A stretch of 64,000 nucleotides of DNA, from assembly GCA_944383825.1 (NCBI GenBank), contig CALWRA010000008.1, forward strand, positions 50,790 through 114,789, given 5' to 3'. A model generated the notes under the pieces. That model made no database searches. It had not been told where the DNA came from and was given only the letters and a program-made list of their open reading frames with translations. The stretch comes from an uncultured Acetatifactor sp. (lineage in GTDB: Bacteria; Bacillota; Clostridia; Lachnospirales; Lachnospiraceae). The position numbers and the translations under genes were made by a program. Every line of letters begins with the position of its first letter. The first letter of the stretch is position 1. Positions 55,848 to 63,604 of the stretch are shown in pieces.

Positions 55848-55863
55848 CTATGTAGTAAATCCC

Positions 55864-56247
55864 TTACAGTTTCATGAAAACGCTCCGGTCTTTCTTACCA
55901 AGCCCTTTCTTCAGCTTTTCATTCTCTTTCCGCAAGCTCTCATTCTCACGCTTTAATTCCGCCACCTGCTTCTGCAGTAGTTCGATCCTCCCGTCCATCG
56001 CCTTATCCAGAATCGATCTTCGTGGGTCGATGGTTCCTGCCTGCCGCTCCAGCGCCTTGTCGATCTCCGAACGTACTGTGGGATTCTTATAAAAGAACCC
56101 TCTGGAGAGGCCGGTCATCTCCATCAGCTTGGGAACTGATATCCGCTCCCCGTCATCCAGCAGGCGCCGGATCGCCGTTTTCGCCGCCGTGATCTTCTCA
56201 TCGCTCCGTTCCCGGTTGGCCTCAATCATTTTGTCGTATTTGCTCAT
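55864..56247 (-). CDS. TnpC-like protein of Tn554-type transposons
   Basis: This 127-residue, highly charged protein starts MSKYDKMIEANRERSDEKITAAKTAIRRLLDDGERISVPKLMEMTGLSRGFFYKNPTVR, which contains a helix-turn-helix, then a coiled coil of Glu, Lys and Leu (ELLQKQVAELKRENESLRKENEKLKKG). Size (TnpC of Tn554 is about 125) and place, last after the recombinases, match TnpC, which affects orientation and frequency of transposition. The ATG at 56245-56247 with GTGAGG is preferred to an upstream GTG. It overlaps the end of the recombinase before it. Confidence 0.8.
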   Translation of the reverse strand: MSKYDKMIEANRERSDEKITAAKTAIRRLLDDGERISVPKLMEMTGLSRGFFYKNPTVRSEIDKALERQAGTIDPRRSILDKAMDGRIELLQKQVAELKRENESLRKENEKLKKGLGKKDRSVFMKL

Positions 56248-57730
56248 AATCCTCACCCCATCCGTCTAAGTTTGCATACAGGATTCTGGTCTGGGCTTTC
56301 CTCGCTTTCCGGGTTTCCTCCGCCAGAACCACATTGTTCATTTTCCGGTAGTGCATGACTGCATGGACTCCACGATGCCCCAGCAGCTTGGCGATGGTCC
56401 AGTCATCCAGATGCAGCTCCGTCAGCTTTGCTCCATAAGTCCTCCGGAACATATGCGTGCTGAACCGGAACCGCTTCCCCGCATCATCCCGCAGATCTTC
56501 TTTCAGGATCATATTGAGTACCTTGTGCTTGACTGTCGTGTACTGGAGCGGGCGGCTTTTATCTTTCTCATCCACAAAGATGTAATCCGCCTCCCCATGC
56601 CGTTCCTCGGAACACTGGATCGCTTTCCGGATCAGCGCCGCCACCTCCGCGCTGACCGGCTTTTCATACACGGTCGTTTTTACCTGCCGGATCGTCACCA
56701 TATTCACACCGTCTGACATTGACAGGCAGTCCCGCCGCAGGGTCAGTGTGTCCGAGACCCTTGTCCCCAGCATCTGGTGGAGGACCATGCATCTGGCGAT
56801 CTGCTCGTCCAGCTTCGTGATATGCGCATTCAGGCGTTTCAGTTCGCTGTCCGAATATGCCTTAAATTCCGCCTGGACCTCCTGCGGAATGTCCGTGTTG
56901 ATGAACAGCTTCTCCAGATGGGGCCAGCCATAAAGCTTTCCGATGGTTTCCAGAACCGAACGCAGTTTTATGATGTTGTCACTGTTCGCTTTTCTGAAGT
57001 TTCCATCCGTAGCTTTATGTATCAGGTATTCCTCTATCAATTCCCGGTCGATGCCCCCGCAGGAATCCAAACCCTTATGCTGTTCCTCCAGATAGTTTGA
57101 GAACTGCCGGAGAAAACTCATCTCCCGTTTCACCGTACCAAGGTTTTCATATTTCAGGTGCAGGAAAACCGCCTGCTTTGCTTCCTCCCGGATACCCGTT
57201 TGATGAATCCCCCTGAAATCCAGCGTAACAGTCCTGTATATGGGATTCTGTTTAATTTCAATGCCAAGCCTGTCCAGGTTCCAGATGTCCTTCTCTCTTT
57301 CCGGGCGTTCGTCCTCCGGCTGCAGGAACCGGATCAGCCTTCTCACGAACATAATATACCGCGAATCCAGGATATGCGTGGTTCCATAAACGCTCTGGTT
57401 TTCCTGCGTCAGCGGCATCCCTTTCTTCAAAAGGCAGCCCTTCATGACCTGCACCCACCTGCTTTCTTCCCATCCCAACAGACTGTCCGGCAGATCCCTG
57501 CGGTCCTGCATCGCCTGACAGAATAATTTGTAAGCCACTTTTTCATGCTGTATGGTATTCAGCGACACGTGCATCCCTCTGTACCGGAAATATCTGCTGA
57601 TTTCTTCCCGCATAGTTTCTGAGGGGAGCAGGGACAAATCAATAAAATCTTTTCCCCCTGCTGCCCGTGAAAATGTTTCATCCGTATCCTTACAGCACTC
57701 CAGTTCACGGTAATACAGCCTGTTTTCCAC
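56222..57730 (-). CDS. Tyrosine recombinase (third of the trio)
   Basis: This 502-residue site-specific recombinase has catalytic residues in MLGTRVSDTLTLRRDCL (Arg I), THMFRRTYGAKLTEL (HxxR), LGHRGVHAVMHYRKMN (His and nucleophile Tyr) near the C-terminus. The N-terminal half is a core-binding helical domain. The start is GTG after GGAGGGAAAC, and it overlaps the end of the upstream recombinase by 26 bases, so the genes are translationally coupled. The long form fits TnpB-like recombinases of Tn554-type elements. Confidence 0.85.
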   Translation of the reverse strand: MENRLYYRELECCKDTDETFSRAAGGKDFIDLSLLPSETMREEISRYFRYRGMHVSLNTIQHEKVAYKLFCQAMQDRRDLPDSLLGWEESRWVQVMKGCLLKKGMPLTQENQSVYGTTHILDSRYIMFVRRLIRFLQPEDERPEREKDIWNLDRLGIEIKQNPIYRTVTLDFRGIHQTGIREEAKQAVFLHLKYENLGTVKREMSFLRQFSNYLEEQHKGLDSCGGIDRELIEEYLIHKATDGNFRKANSDNIIKLRSVLETIGKLYGWPHLEKLFINTDIPQEVQAEFKAYSDSELKRLNAHITKLDEQIARCMVLHQMLGTRVSDTLTLRRDCLSMSDGVNMVTIRQVKTTVYEKPVSAEVAALIRKAIQCSEERHGEADYIFVDEKDKSRPLQYTTVKHKVLNMILKEDLRDDAGKRFRFSTHMFRRTYGAKLTELHLDDWTIAKLLGHRGVHAVMHYRKMNNVVLAEETRKARKAQTRILYANLDGWGEDYEQIRQND

Positions 57731-59477
57731 GTTTCCCTCCTTTCCTCAGACCAGCCGCAAGGTTATGCCCCGGCTGCCTGAAATATTCATCATTTTCTTT
57801 TGCGATCTTTTTCGGCATATAATCGATATACCGCTCCGTCATCTCCTGGTAGCTGTGTCCAAGGTAATCCCGGACGCTCTGCAGGGACGCCCCGTTATCG
57901 TAGAAAAATGTTGCTACGGTGTGGCGGTAATCATGGGATTTAAAAAGATACTCACCGCCGTCTATCCCCTGTTCCTCACAGAACTTCTTCATCTGCTGCC
58001 GGAAGGTTCCCGTGCGGTATGCTCCGCCGTTCCGGTTCCTGAATAAATAATCATCCGGCCCGATGCGGTTCCGCCTGATGTAAACCTGCATGATTTTATA
58101 CAATCCTTCCGCAATGGGAACCCGCTTGTAGGTTTTCATTTTTGTCTGGTAGACCTTGATCCATGTGTCGCCGTCCTTCCGCTCGTAGGCATCTCCTTTC
58201 AGCGTACACACCTCGCTGATCCGCAGCCCCAGGCACCAGAGATGCAGGTACATGCACCGGAGATGCTCCGGCAGGAGATGTAAACGCCCCAGCATCTCCG
58301 TGCAGGTTTCCTCCGGGACGCTCCGGTCATTGTGTGGGCGTACTATCTTCTTTAAATAATATTCCGGATGGAACGGCATCCGCTCCACATACCCGCGGAC
58401 CGCCATGAACCGGTAAAACTGGCTCAGTCCGGTCACATATTCATTAAAGGTTTTTGCTATGATCTCCCGTTCCTGCATCTCCTGCAGGTATTGATCGATC
58501 TGTCCCTCCGTGCATCCGCTGGCATCCAGCCCTCTTTCACTGAGCCAGACCAGGAAATTTTTAATGCTGCCGAACTTGGTCACGATGGTGCTGAGGGACT
58601 GCCCGGTCACGCCGATCTGGTACTTCATAAATTCCTGCGCATATCTCCGGTTCCCCTCCGCAGTGATCTCCATAAAGGAAACGCTGCTGAAGGAACCGCT
58701 GGGATTGATGCGGTGGTCCGGCAGCTTCATCCGTTCCAGATACCAGATATTCGCTTCCCAGTGGATGTTCTCTCCTTGGAGGAATACCGTCCTCCTGCAG
58801 AAGTTCAGGCTGGGGAGAAGCTGCATTTTCCTGCTCCGGCTGTTGGTGTTCCTGTCCAGATACGCTTCAAATGCCTCCGCCTGCTCTGGTTCCATCTTTT
58901 CGATATCCTCTATCCCGGCGCCTGCACAAAAATGGTAGAGATAATGCAGACCCGACAGCCGATGCTCCCGCTTCCGCATGTCCTTAAACTGTTCCAGCAT
59001 CACATTCAGCGTAGTGAAAATCTGCCCTTTCAGGATCTTTGAACATGGCAGGCTGAAATCCCACACCATGTTTTCACGGTTCCTGACCGAATCAAATTCC
59101 ATGGCAAGCGTCTGATCCGAATGGTATGGGATAAACAGCACCTTATCCTCCAGCTTCCACTGGCACTGCCGCCTCCCGGCGAGGGTCTGCATCTGCTGGC
59201 GGATGGAATACTGCTTCACCCGGTCATACCCCAGCAGGTACCGTTCTGCCTGTTTGATATGCTGTACCTCTTTGAGTTCATGCTCGAATTCCCGGCGCAA
59301 GGGATAATCCATATCCGCCAGGCTCTGAACCTCCCTTTTCAGAAAGAACTTCTTTAGCTTGCTTTTTTCAACGCCGGCCACTTCCGTACACCCATCCAGT
59401 TCCTCGGCTATCCGGCTTGGGATAACCGGAACCGGTTCCCGCACCCATTCTGCCGGCTGCAGCGCATAAACAGCCAT
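57705..59477 (-). CDS. Tyrosine recombinase TnpB-like (second of the trio)
   Basis: This 590-residue recombinase is close to Tn554 TnpB in size. Catalytic residues are visible in LWCLGLRISEVCTLKGD (Arg), LFKSHDYRHTVATFFYDNGASLQSVRDYLGHSYQEMTERYIDYMP (HxxR, H, Tyr). AAGGAGGTGGAAACGG precedes the ATG. It lies 16 bases after the first recombinase and overlaps the third by 26 bases. The three probably form a complex that cuts and joins the transposon ends. Confidence 0.85.
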   Translation of the reverse strand: MAVYALQPAEWVREPVPVIPSRIAEELDGCTEVAGVEKSKLKKFFLKREVQSLADMDYPLRREFEHELKEVQHIKQAERYLLGYDRVKQYSIRQQMQTLAGRRQCQWKLEDKVLFIPYHSDQTLAMEFDSVRNRENMVWDFSLPCSKILKGQIFTTLNVMLEQFKDMRKREHRLSGLHYLYHFCAGAGIEDIEKMEPEQAEAFEAYLDRNTNSRSRKMQLLPSLNFCRRTVFLQGENIHWEANIWYLERMKLPDHRINPSGSFSSVSFMEITAEGNRRYAQEFMKYQIGVTGQSLSTIVTKFGSIKNFLVWLSERGLDASGCTEGQIDQYLQEMQEREIIAKTFNEYVTGLSQFYRFMAVRGYVERMPFHPEYYLKKIVRPHNDRSVPEETCTEMLGRLHLLPEHLRCMYLHLWCLGLRISEVCTLKGDAYERKDGDTWIKVYQTKMKTYKRVPIAEGLYKIMQVYIRRNRIGPDDYLFRNRNGGAYRTGTFRQQMKKFCEEQGIDGGEYLFKSHDYRHTVATFFYDNGASLQSVRDYLGHSYQEMTERYIDYMPKKIAKENDEYFRQPGHNLAAGLRKGGKRGKQAVLP

Positions 59478-59493
59478 CCGTTTCCACCTCCTT

Positions 59494-60612
59494 CTACAAC
59501 AGTTCCTTCACACCGTACAGGGCGGAATTTTTCGCGTAGAATTCCTCGCTGGCCTCCAGCAGCTCATCATCCACGATATTCAGGTATTTGACCGTAGTAT
59601 CGATGTGCTTATGCCCAAGCGCCTGCTGGATCAGCTCCAGCCGCCAGCCTGCCTTGCGCCGCATATTGGCGAAATACCGCCGGAGCATATGGGGCGTCAG
59701 ATCGATTCCCGTTTTCTTCTCCATCCTTTTCAGCATGTCATAGACGCTGTCAACCTTTAGCGGTTGCCCGGCGCTCTCCCCTGCGATATTGATGAACAGG
59801 AACCTCTGGTGCTGCAGCAGCTCCCGGTATTCCGTCAGATAATACATCAGGAATTCAAAGGTTTCATTGCTGAGCTTCGCTTTCCGGTATTCCGCGTTCT
59901 TGGCTCTGGCTTCGTTGTCGTTATCCTCCCGGAAGCAGACGCTTACCATGTGGTTCCGGTAATCAATATCATGGGCATAATCCACGCCGAGGATCTCCCC
60001 GATCCGGAACCCGGTTTCCGCGATCATCAGAAGGAGAAGCTGGTCCCGGCAGTTGGTGCATGCCTGCAGAATCCGGAGGATTTCCTCATGCTCCGCAGGC
60101 CGCACGTTCCGTTCCTCTGCCTTTAAATATCCCTTGAACGCCTGAAACCGCAGTTTCTTCTGGACGCCCACGGCGTTGACCGCCATGTGGTAGCTGTAGG
60201 AAAGCACCTTCAGGCTCCCCAGGTTTTCATCCATGGATTCCATAAAAAGATGGAACCTGAACACATCTTCCAGATATGCGTTGCAGGTTCCATTATGGAT
60301 GGTCCTTAAATTGTTTTCCTGGGTGTGGTTCCCCGCCTTGAGCCAATGGAGGAAATTGACAAAGTGTTCGTTCTGACTTTCATAGTCCAGACGGTACACC
60401 TGCTCCGCCTCCATGGGGATCTCCTTTAAATATTCCAGATAGTAGCAGATGGCAAACGCCGCCCGTTTTACGGTGTTCGGTGAACGGTTTGCTTTGATCT
60501 TATGCTTTAAGTATTTCGAGGGAAGCAGGACAAGTTCCAGCGTCTCGCAGTCCCTGATAAAAAAGTATTTTACTTTACCGTCTGTCAGCGTATCTACCGC
60601 GTACCGTCTCAT
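59494..60612 (-). CDS. Tyrosine recombinase TnpA-like (first of the trio)
   Basis: This 372-residue phage-integrase-family protein resembles Tn554 TnpA (361 residues). It has a SAM-like core-binding domain at the N-terminus and the catalytic domain with AETGFRIGEILGVDYAHD (Arg), LTPHMLRRYFANMRRKAGWRLELIQQALGHKHIDTTVKYLNIV (HxxR, His, Tyr). The ATG at 60610-60612 follows AAGGAGGCGGGCGG; an ATG 27 bases earlier is before that site. It is the first gene of the recombinase operon, so its promoter must lie in the 60.65-60.74 kb gap. Confidence 0.85.
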   Translation of the reverse strand: MRRYAVDTLTDGKVKYFFIRDCETLELVLLPSKYLKHKIKANRSPNTVKRAAFAICYYLEYLKEIPMEAEQVYRLDYESQNEHFVNFLHWLKAGNHTQENNLRTIHNGTCNAYLEDVFRFHLFMESMDENLGSLKVLSYSYHMAVNAVGVQKKLRFQAFKGYLKAEERNVRPAEHEEILRILQACTNCRDQLLLLMIAETGFRIGEILGVDYAHDIDYRNHMVSVCFREDNDNEARAKNAEYRKAKLSNETFEFLMYYLTEYRELLQHQRFLFINIAGESAGQPLKVDSVYDMLKRMEKKTGIDLTPHMLRRYFANMRRKAGWRLELIQQALGHKHIDTTVKYLNIVDDELLEASEEFYAKNSALYGVKELL

Positions 60613-60739
60613 CCGCCCGCCTCCTTTCCTTAACGCCATACCCAGTATACCGTGTAATCCGTTTCCTATCCATTCACAAAGACCACTGAAAATACCGCTG
60701 TTTCCAGTGTCTAAACCGAAGCATTACCAACAAAACTTC

Positions 60740-60859
60740 TCAATCCGTCTGAAAGGATGACACGGACAAAAACGCCACTGCCAGAAGACCGAAAAACGCC
60801 GTCAGGATAAACGGCAGAGCCAGAAAAAGCCGCAATAAAAATCTCAGGATATTTCCCAT
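60740..60859 (-). CDS. Small membrane protein of 39 residues
   Basis: The frame MGNILRFLLRLFLALPFILT then AFFGLLAVAF and a short tail gives one or two membrane helices with a few positive residues at the front, a common shape for integrative-element micro-proteins. GGAGGGAG lies eight bases before the ATG, a strong site, which is the main support. Function unknown. Confidence 0.6.
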   Translation of the reverse strand: MGNILRFLLRLFLALPFILTAFFGLLAVAFLSVSSFQTD

Positions 60860-60901
60860 TTAGTTTCTCCCTCCACGTTTCAATTTTTCCATTATCGCCT
60901 T

Positions 60902-61297
60902 TTACTGCATCGCCAGTTCTGCCATTATTACCAGCTGATCTTCTTCCCGGAAATACTCATCCGCTGTTTCCCTGTTGACAGCAAGAGGATTCCTGGCCTC
61001 CTGCTCTCCCATCTGGATCGGAGCCAGTGAAGCAATCAGCTCCCTGCAAAGCTGCCTGTCCGGGCAGCTGTCCAGAAACCACATCTGTGTGTTCACGATC
61101 AGACGGTCGAATGGATCTGTAACAACAATCTTTTCTGCTTCCAAACCGTATGTTCCTATAAAATTCGCCAGATTTTCCGGGGACAGGGAAATCATATATT
61201 CCTTCCGTCCTCCGTTATCCAATGGGTACACACAGGCATATCCCATACTCTCTGTGTCCAGAATATCCCGCACCATTTTTCTGTCTTCCTGCGTCAT
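60902..61297 (-). CDS. Hypothetical protein of the mobile region
   Basis: This 131-residue acidic protein starts MTQEDRKMVRDILDTESMGYACVYPLDNGGRKEYMISLSPENLANFIGTYGLEAEKIVVTDPFDRLIVNTQMWFLDSCPDRQLCRELIASL. No family is recognised. The ATG at 61295-61297 follows AGAGAGAA; the frame is open to 61342. It comes between the MazF-resolvase fusion and the recombinase operon, in the place where conjugative elements often carry accessory regulators. Confidence 0.65.
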   Translation of the reverse strand: MTQEDRKMVRDILDTESMGYACVYPLDNGGRKEYMISLSPENLANFIGTYGLEAEKIVVTDPFDRLIVNTQMWFLDSCPDRQLCRELIASLAPIQMGEQEARNPLAVNRETADEYFREEDQLVIMAELAMQ

Positions 61298-61397
61298 ATT
61301 GTTCTCTCTTTCTCCTGTTTTTCCGGTAGATTCCCAGGACAACCTTTTTCTCGTTTTCAGGCAAGTCCACTGCCAATGTATCTCCTTCTCTGTCAGT
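61215..61397 (-). CDS. Possible small protein overlapping two genes
   Basis: A 60-residue frame begins MTDREGDTLAVDLPENEKKVVLGIYRKNRRKREQ and overlaps the last bases of the MazF fusion by a few bases and the next gene's start by about 80. AGAAGGAG lies before a TTG inside it (about 61380). The N-terminal part is protein-like and the C-terminal part less so. A real gene may end as a coupled small protein, or it may be a chance frame. Confidence 0.3.
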   Translation of the reverse strand, partial: TDREGDTLAVDLPENEKKVVLGIYRKNRRKREQYDAGRQKNGAGYSGHREYGICLCVPIG

Positions 61398-62151
61398 CAT
61401 GATCAAAGTAGATTCTGCCCTCCAACGGACAATACACGCTCAGTCCATATTTTTCTATCAGGATCTGAAACTGCGCGATCTGCATGGCAGAGCGGGAAAG
61501 GCTGTTCCGACTGGTGATCAGCAAGATATTTGCCGTGCCGCTTTTGACCGCTCGGACAAAATCCTGGAAACCGCGGCGTTTCCACAGCGGCTTTGCCCCA
61601 ATGTCGCTGGAGCTTCCTGCAAGTGTAAATCCCATCTGCTCCCCATAATCCACCAATTGTTTAAACTGCCCCTTCAGGACGCCATGGGTATCCTCCGGCG
61701 CATCGATGGCACAGTAGATCCATGCACCTTTTCCTGTCTGCCGCTCTGTGAACTGTTCGGCCGGAGACGGGTTTTTGCAGTCATCCTGCATCCCCAGTAT
61801 CCCGTCCAGCCCGAAGCTGACTGCTATCGCCCGGTCCACATCCTGCATGGTATCCGCATTCAGTTTTCCTATGTATTCCCTGAGCCGTGTGCGGTCAATG
61901 GTTCTCACCTGCTCCAGAAGAACCGTGGAATCCCGGTGCAGCCCCTGACAGTTCTCCGGCAGACGGATATGGGTGGGCAGCTTTCTCTTTTCCGTCCGGC
62001 TGGTAACCGCAGCTGCGATAACCGTTGGGCTATAGCGATTTCCAACATCATTTTGGATAATCACCACGGGGCGGACGCCTCCCTGTTCGCTCCCAATCAC
62101 CGGAGTCAGGTCTGCATAGAACAGATCACCCCTTTGTATTCCATTTTTCAT
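61393..62151 (-). CDS. MazF/PemK-like toxin fused to a degenerate resolvase-like domain
   Basis: This 252-residue protein has two parts. Residues 1-115 are a MazF/PemK-type mRNA interferase fold (RGDLFYADLTPVIGSEQGGVRPVVIIQNDVGNRYSPTVIAAAVTSRT and LLEQVRTIDRTRL). Residues of about 144-250 look like a serine-recombinase N-terminal domain (WIYCAIDAPEDTHGVLKGQFKQLVDYGEQMGFTLAGSSSDIG...RRGFQDFVRAVKSGTANILLITSRNSLSRS), but the catalytic YxRVSS is replaced by YCAIDAP, so the Ser is missing. AGGAG lies upstream of the ATG. No antitoxin gene of the usual kind is seen next to it. The fusion may sense or control the element's recombination. Confidence 0.82.
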   Translation of the reverse strand: MKNGIQRGDLFYADLTPVIGSEQGGVRPVVIIQNDVGNRYSPTVIAAAVTSRTEKRKLPTHIRLPENCQGLHRDSTVLLEQVRTIDRTRLREYIGKLNADTMQDVDRAIAVSFGLDGILGMQDDCKNPSPAEQFTERQTGKGAWIYCAIDAPEDTHGVLKGQFKQLVDYGEQMGFTLAGSSSDIGAKPLWKRRGFQDFVRAVKSGTANILLITSRNSLSRSAMQIAQFQILIEKYGLSVYCPLEGRIYFDHD

Positions 62152-62198
62152 GTATCATTCTGCTCCTTTCTCTCCGTGTATTTTCATGGCACAAGGGC

Positions 62199-62261
62199 GG
62201 CGGCAGCCTGAATCACAGACCGCTTAACAGATAGGTGTTCAGCCGTATACGGGCTGCCGCC
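62199..62261 (-). promoter_or_regulatory. Hairpin in the leader of the MazF fusion gene
   Basis: GGCGGCAGCC (62199-62208) and GGCTGCCGCC (62252-62261) are exact inverted copies with a 43-base loop. It lies 50-110 bases before the ATG at 62149-62151. On the minus strand the upstream arm and loop contain a short 20-codon frame (ATG near 62275). Confidence 0.55.
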
Positions 62262-62269
62262 GTAGTTTC

Positions 62270-62790
62270 TATCATGAAAAACATAAAACAATCTTGTTCT
62301 TCGTCTTGCTGGCTCCTATTCGACACTACTTCCCGGAGCCAGACACATCCGTATGAATTTCACACACGTCTGCGCCATGGGCAGCATACATGGACCGGTT
62401 CTGGTCAGGAACCGCCATGGGCATCTCACCCCTCCGAGGATCTCTCCGAGCCGCCCTCATTGCCTGTTCCCGCATCTTACGGGGCTGTGACTGGACGGAA
62501 GTATCATTGTAGGCTGTTCAGTGTTATGGCAGGCGGCTCACCACAAGCCGCTTTGGGATGGACGGTTCCCGCTTGGCACCTTTGACGTCATCTTATTTGA
62601 CAGGCACTCTGACTGCCTGCAGGTGGTCTTGGCGCGTCCTCCGCTATGCTTCCCCTTCCGGGCTGAACAGCCAACGTATCCATGCTGCTGGATATGACCG
62701 CTCCGGGCGGTGTTTTTCAAAGGACAAATGAGAGAAATTTGATCCTCTCACTTACTTCCACGTTGGGAGAGATGTTTGCACACCTTGAAA
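62270..62790 (-). other. Gene-free stretch with several hairpins, between sigma factor and MazF fusion
   Basis: No gene is convincing. Exact short hairpins are GGTTC/GAACC (62397-62413), GCGGCT/AGCCGC (62533-62551), CAGGCA/TGCCTG (62601-62619) and ACCGC/GCGGT near 62697-62711. An open frame of about 62 codons runs on the minus strand near 62330-62520 without a good start (ending DVCEIHTDVSGSGK). It may be a degraded gene or a structured RNA. Confidence 0.4.
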
Positions 62791-63243
62791 TCAAAAATTT
62801 TCTAAAATTTTTTTCAGCCTGCGGAGAATCCGTTCTTTCTTTTTGTGTACGGCATTATGATAAATGCCCATTTCATCCGCAAGTTCCCGCTCCGTGCGTT
62901 CTTCAAAAAATATCTGCCGGATCAGCAGCTGCTCATCTTCAGGCAGCAGAGCCAATGCCCTATGTAACTGCTGGATCTGGATATTCCTAATCGCCTGTTC
63001 CTCGGCACTGTCCGCTTCATCTGTAAACTGGACGTTCTGCTCCAGCAGCCGTTCAAGGGAATCCTCCCGGCTTGGTATGACGGTAACTGTCTGGCTCTCC
63101 CGGTCTACGACTGTGCGCTCCGTCTTGAGGTCAAACTCCTGATACTGCATTTTTCTCTCTGAAATTTTCAGTACAGCGATCACTTCTTCGCTGGCTTCCG
63201 GATACATTTTTCTAAAATCCGGTATACGGTATGGCTTTGCCAT
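62791..63243 (-). CDS. Sigma-70-like factor of the mobile region
   Basis: This 150-residue protein has a C-terminal sigma region 4-type helix-turn-helix (LLPEDEQLLIRQIFFEERTERELADEMGIYHNAVHKKKERILRRLKKIL, residues 98-147) and an N-terminal half starting MAKPYRIPDFRKMYPEASEEVIAVLKISERKMQYQEFDLKTERTVV. Similar short sigma-like proteins are common in Tn916-like and other clostridial integrative elements. The ATG at 63241-63243 has AAGGAGG directly before it, sequestered in a stem (63246-63288). The frame is open to 63378. It probably controls element gene expression. Confidence 0.8.
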   Translation of the reverse strand: MAKPYRIPDFRKMYPEASEEVIAVLKISERKMQYQEFDLKTERTVVDRESQTVTVIPSREDSLERLLEQNVQFTDEADSAEEQAIRNIQIQQLHRALALLPEDEQLLIRQIFFEERTERELADEMGIYHNAVHKKKERILRRLKKILENF

Positions 63244-63245
63244 AG

Positions 63246-63288
63246 CTTGTCCTCCTTCGTTTTTTGAATTGCAAAAACGAAGGACAAG
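63246..63288 (-). promoter_or_regulatory. Hairpin that hides the ribosome-binding site of the sigma gene
   Basis: On the minus strand the left arm CTTGTCCTTCGTTTTT pairs with AAAAACGAAGGAGGACAAG apart from a two-base bulge, around a 7-base loop. The right arm contains the AAGGAGG that precedes the ATG. A closed stem should block translation. What opens it is unknown. Confidence 0.7.
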
Positions 63289-63319
63289 CGGCGGAGCGCG
63301 GCTCCAGCCATAAAAAAAT

Positions 63320-63346
63320 CTGTTCCTCTGTCCGTACAGGGAACAG
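63320..63346 (-). promoter_or_regulatory. Hairpin in the leader of the sigma gene
   Basis: CTGTTCC (63320-63326) and GGAACAG (63340-63346) are exact inverted copies. It lies between the 20-codon leader frame and the ribosome-binding-site hairpin. Confidence 0.55.
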
Positions 63347-63374
63347 GCGCAGAAAAAGAAAAAAGCCGCAGACC

Positions 63375-63437
63375 TCATCCAATCTGCAGCGCTTGCGCTA
63401 TCCTATGGGATAATTTCTTTATATGCCGGTTTTTCAT
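63375..63437 (-). CDS. 20-residue leader peptide frame before the sigma gene
   Basis: The frame encodes MKNRHIKKLSHRIAQALQIG, a basic peptide. GGAGGTTTAC before the ATG is a near-perfect ribosome-binding site. It ends 130 bases before the sigma gene start and its stop overlaps ATG of an extended sigma frame (ATGA). With the two hairpins that follow, it looks like a leader peptide of an attenuation type. Evidence is the site and layout only. Confidence 0.5.
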   Translation of the reverse strand: MKNRHIKKLSHRIAQALQIG

Positions 63438-63559
63438 GTAAACCTCCAATCCCGGAAACACTGCAGCAAACTTCATGTTTCTTCAGTAAAATTGAAGCCA
63501 TTATAAAAAACCGGAATGTCACAAAACTTTCAGAACACAGTCAATTGGATTTTCAGGCA

Positions 63560-63592
63560 AAAAAATACCCTGACCTCTTAAAAAGGCCAGGG
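63560..63592 (-). terminator. Terminator after the winged-helix gene
   Basis: CCCTGACCT (63568-63576) and AGGCCAGGG (63584-63592) pair with one mismatch that is G-U in RNA, followed on the minus strand by TATTTTTTT. It ends the 63605 gene. Confidence 0.8.
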
Positions 63593-63604
63593 CGCTATGC
63601 TCGG

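Noticed and set aside
62235..62990. Several 60-116-codon frames in the hairpin-rich stretch
   Set aside because: No ribosome-binding sites and no recognisable motifs; more likely chance frames in GC-rich sequence.
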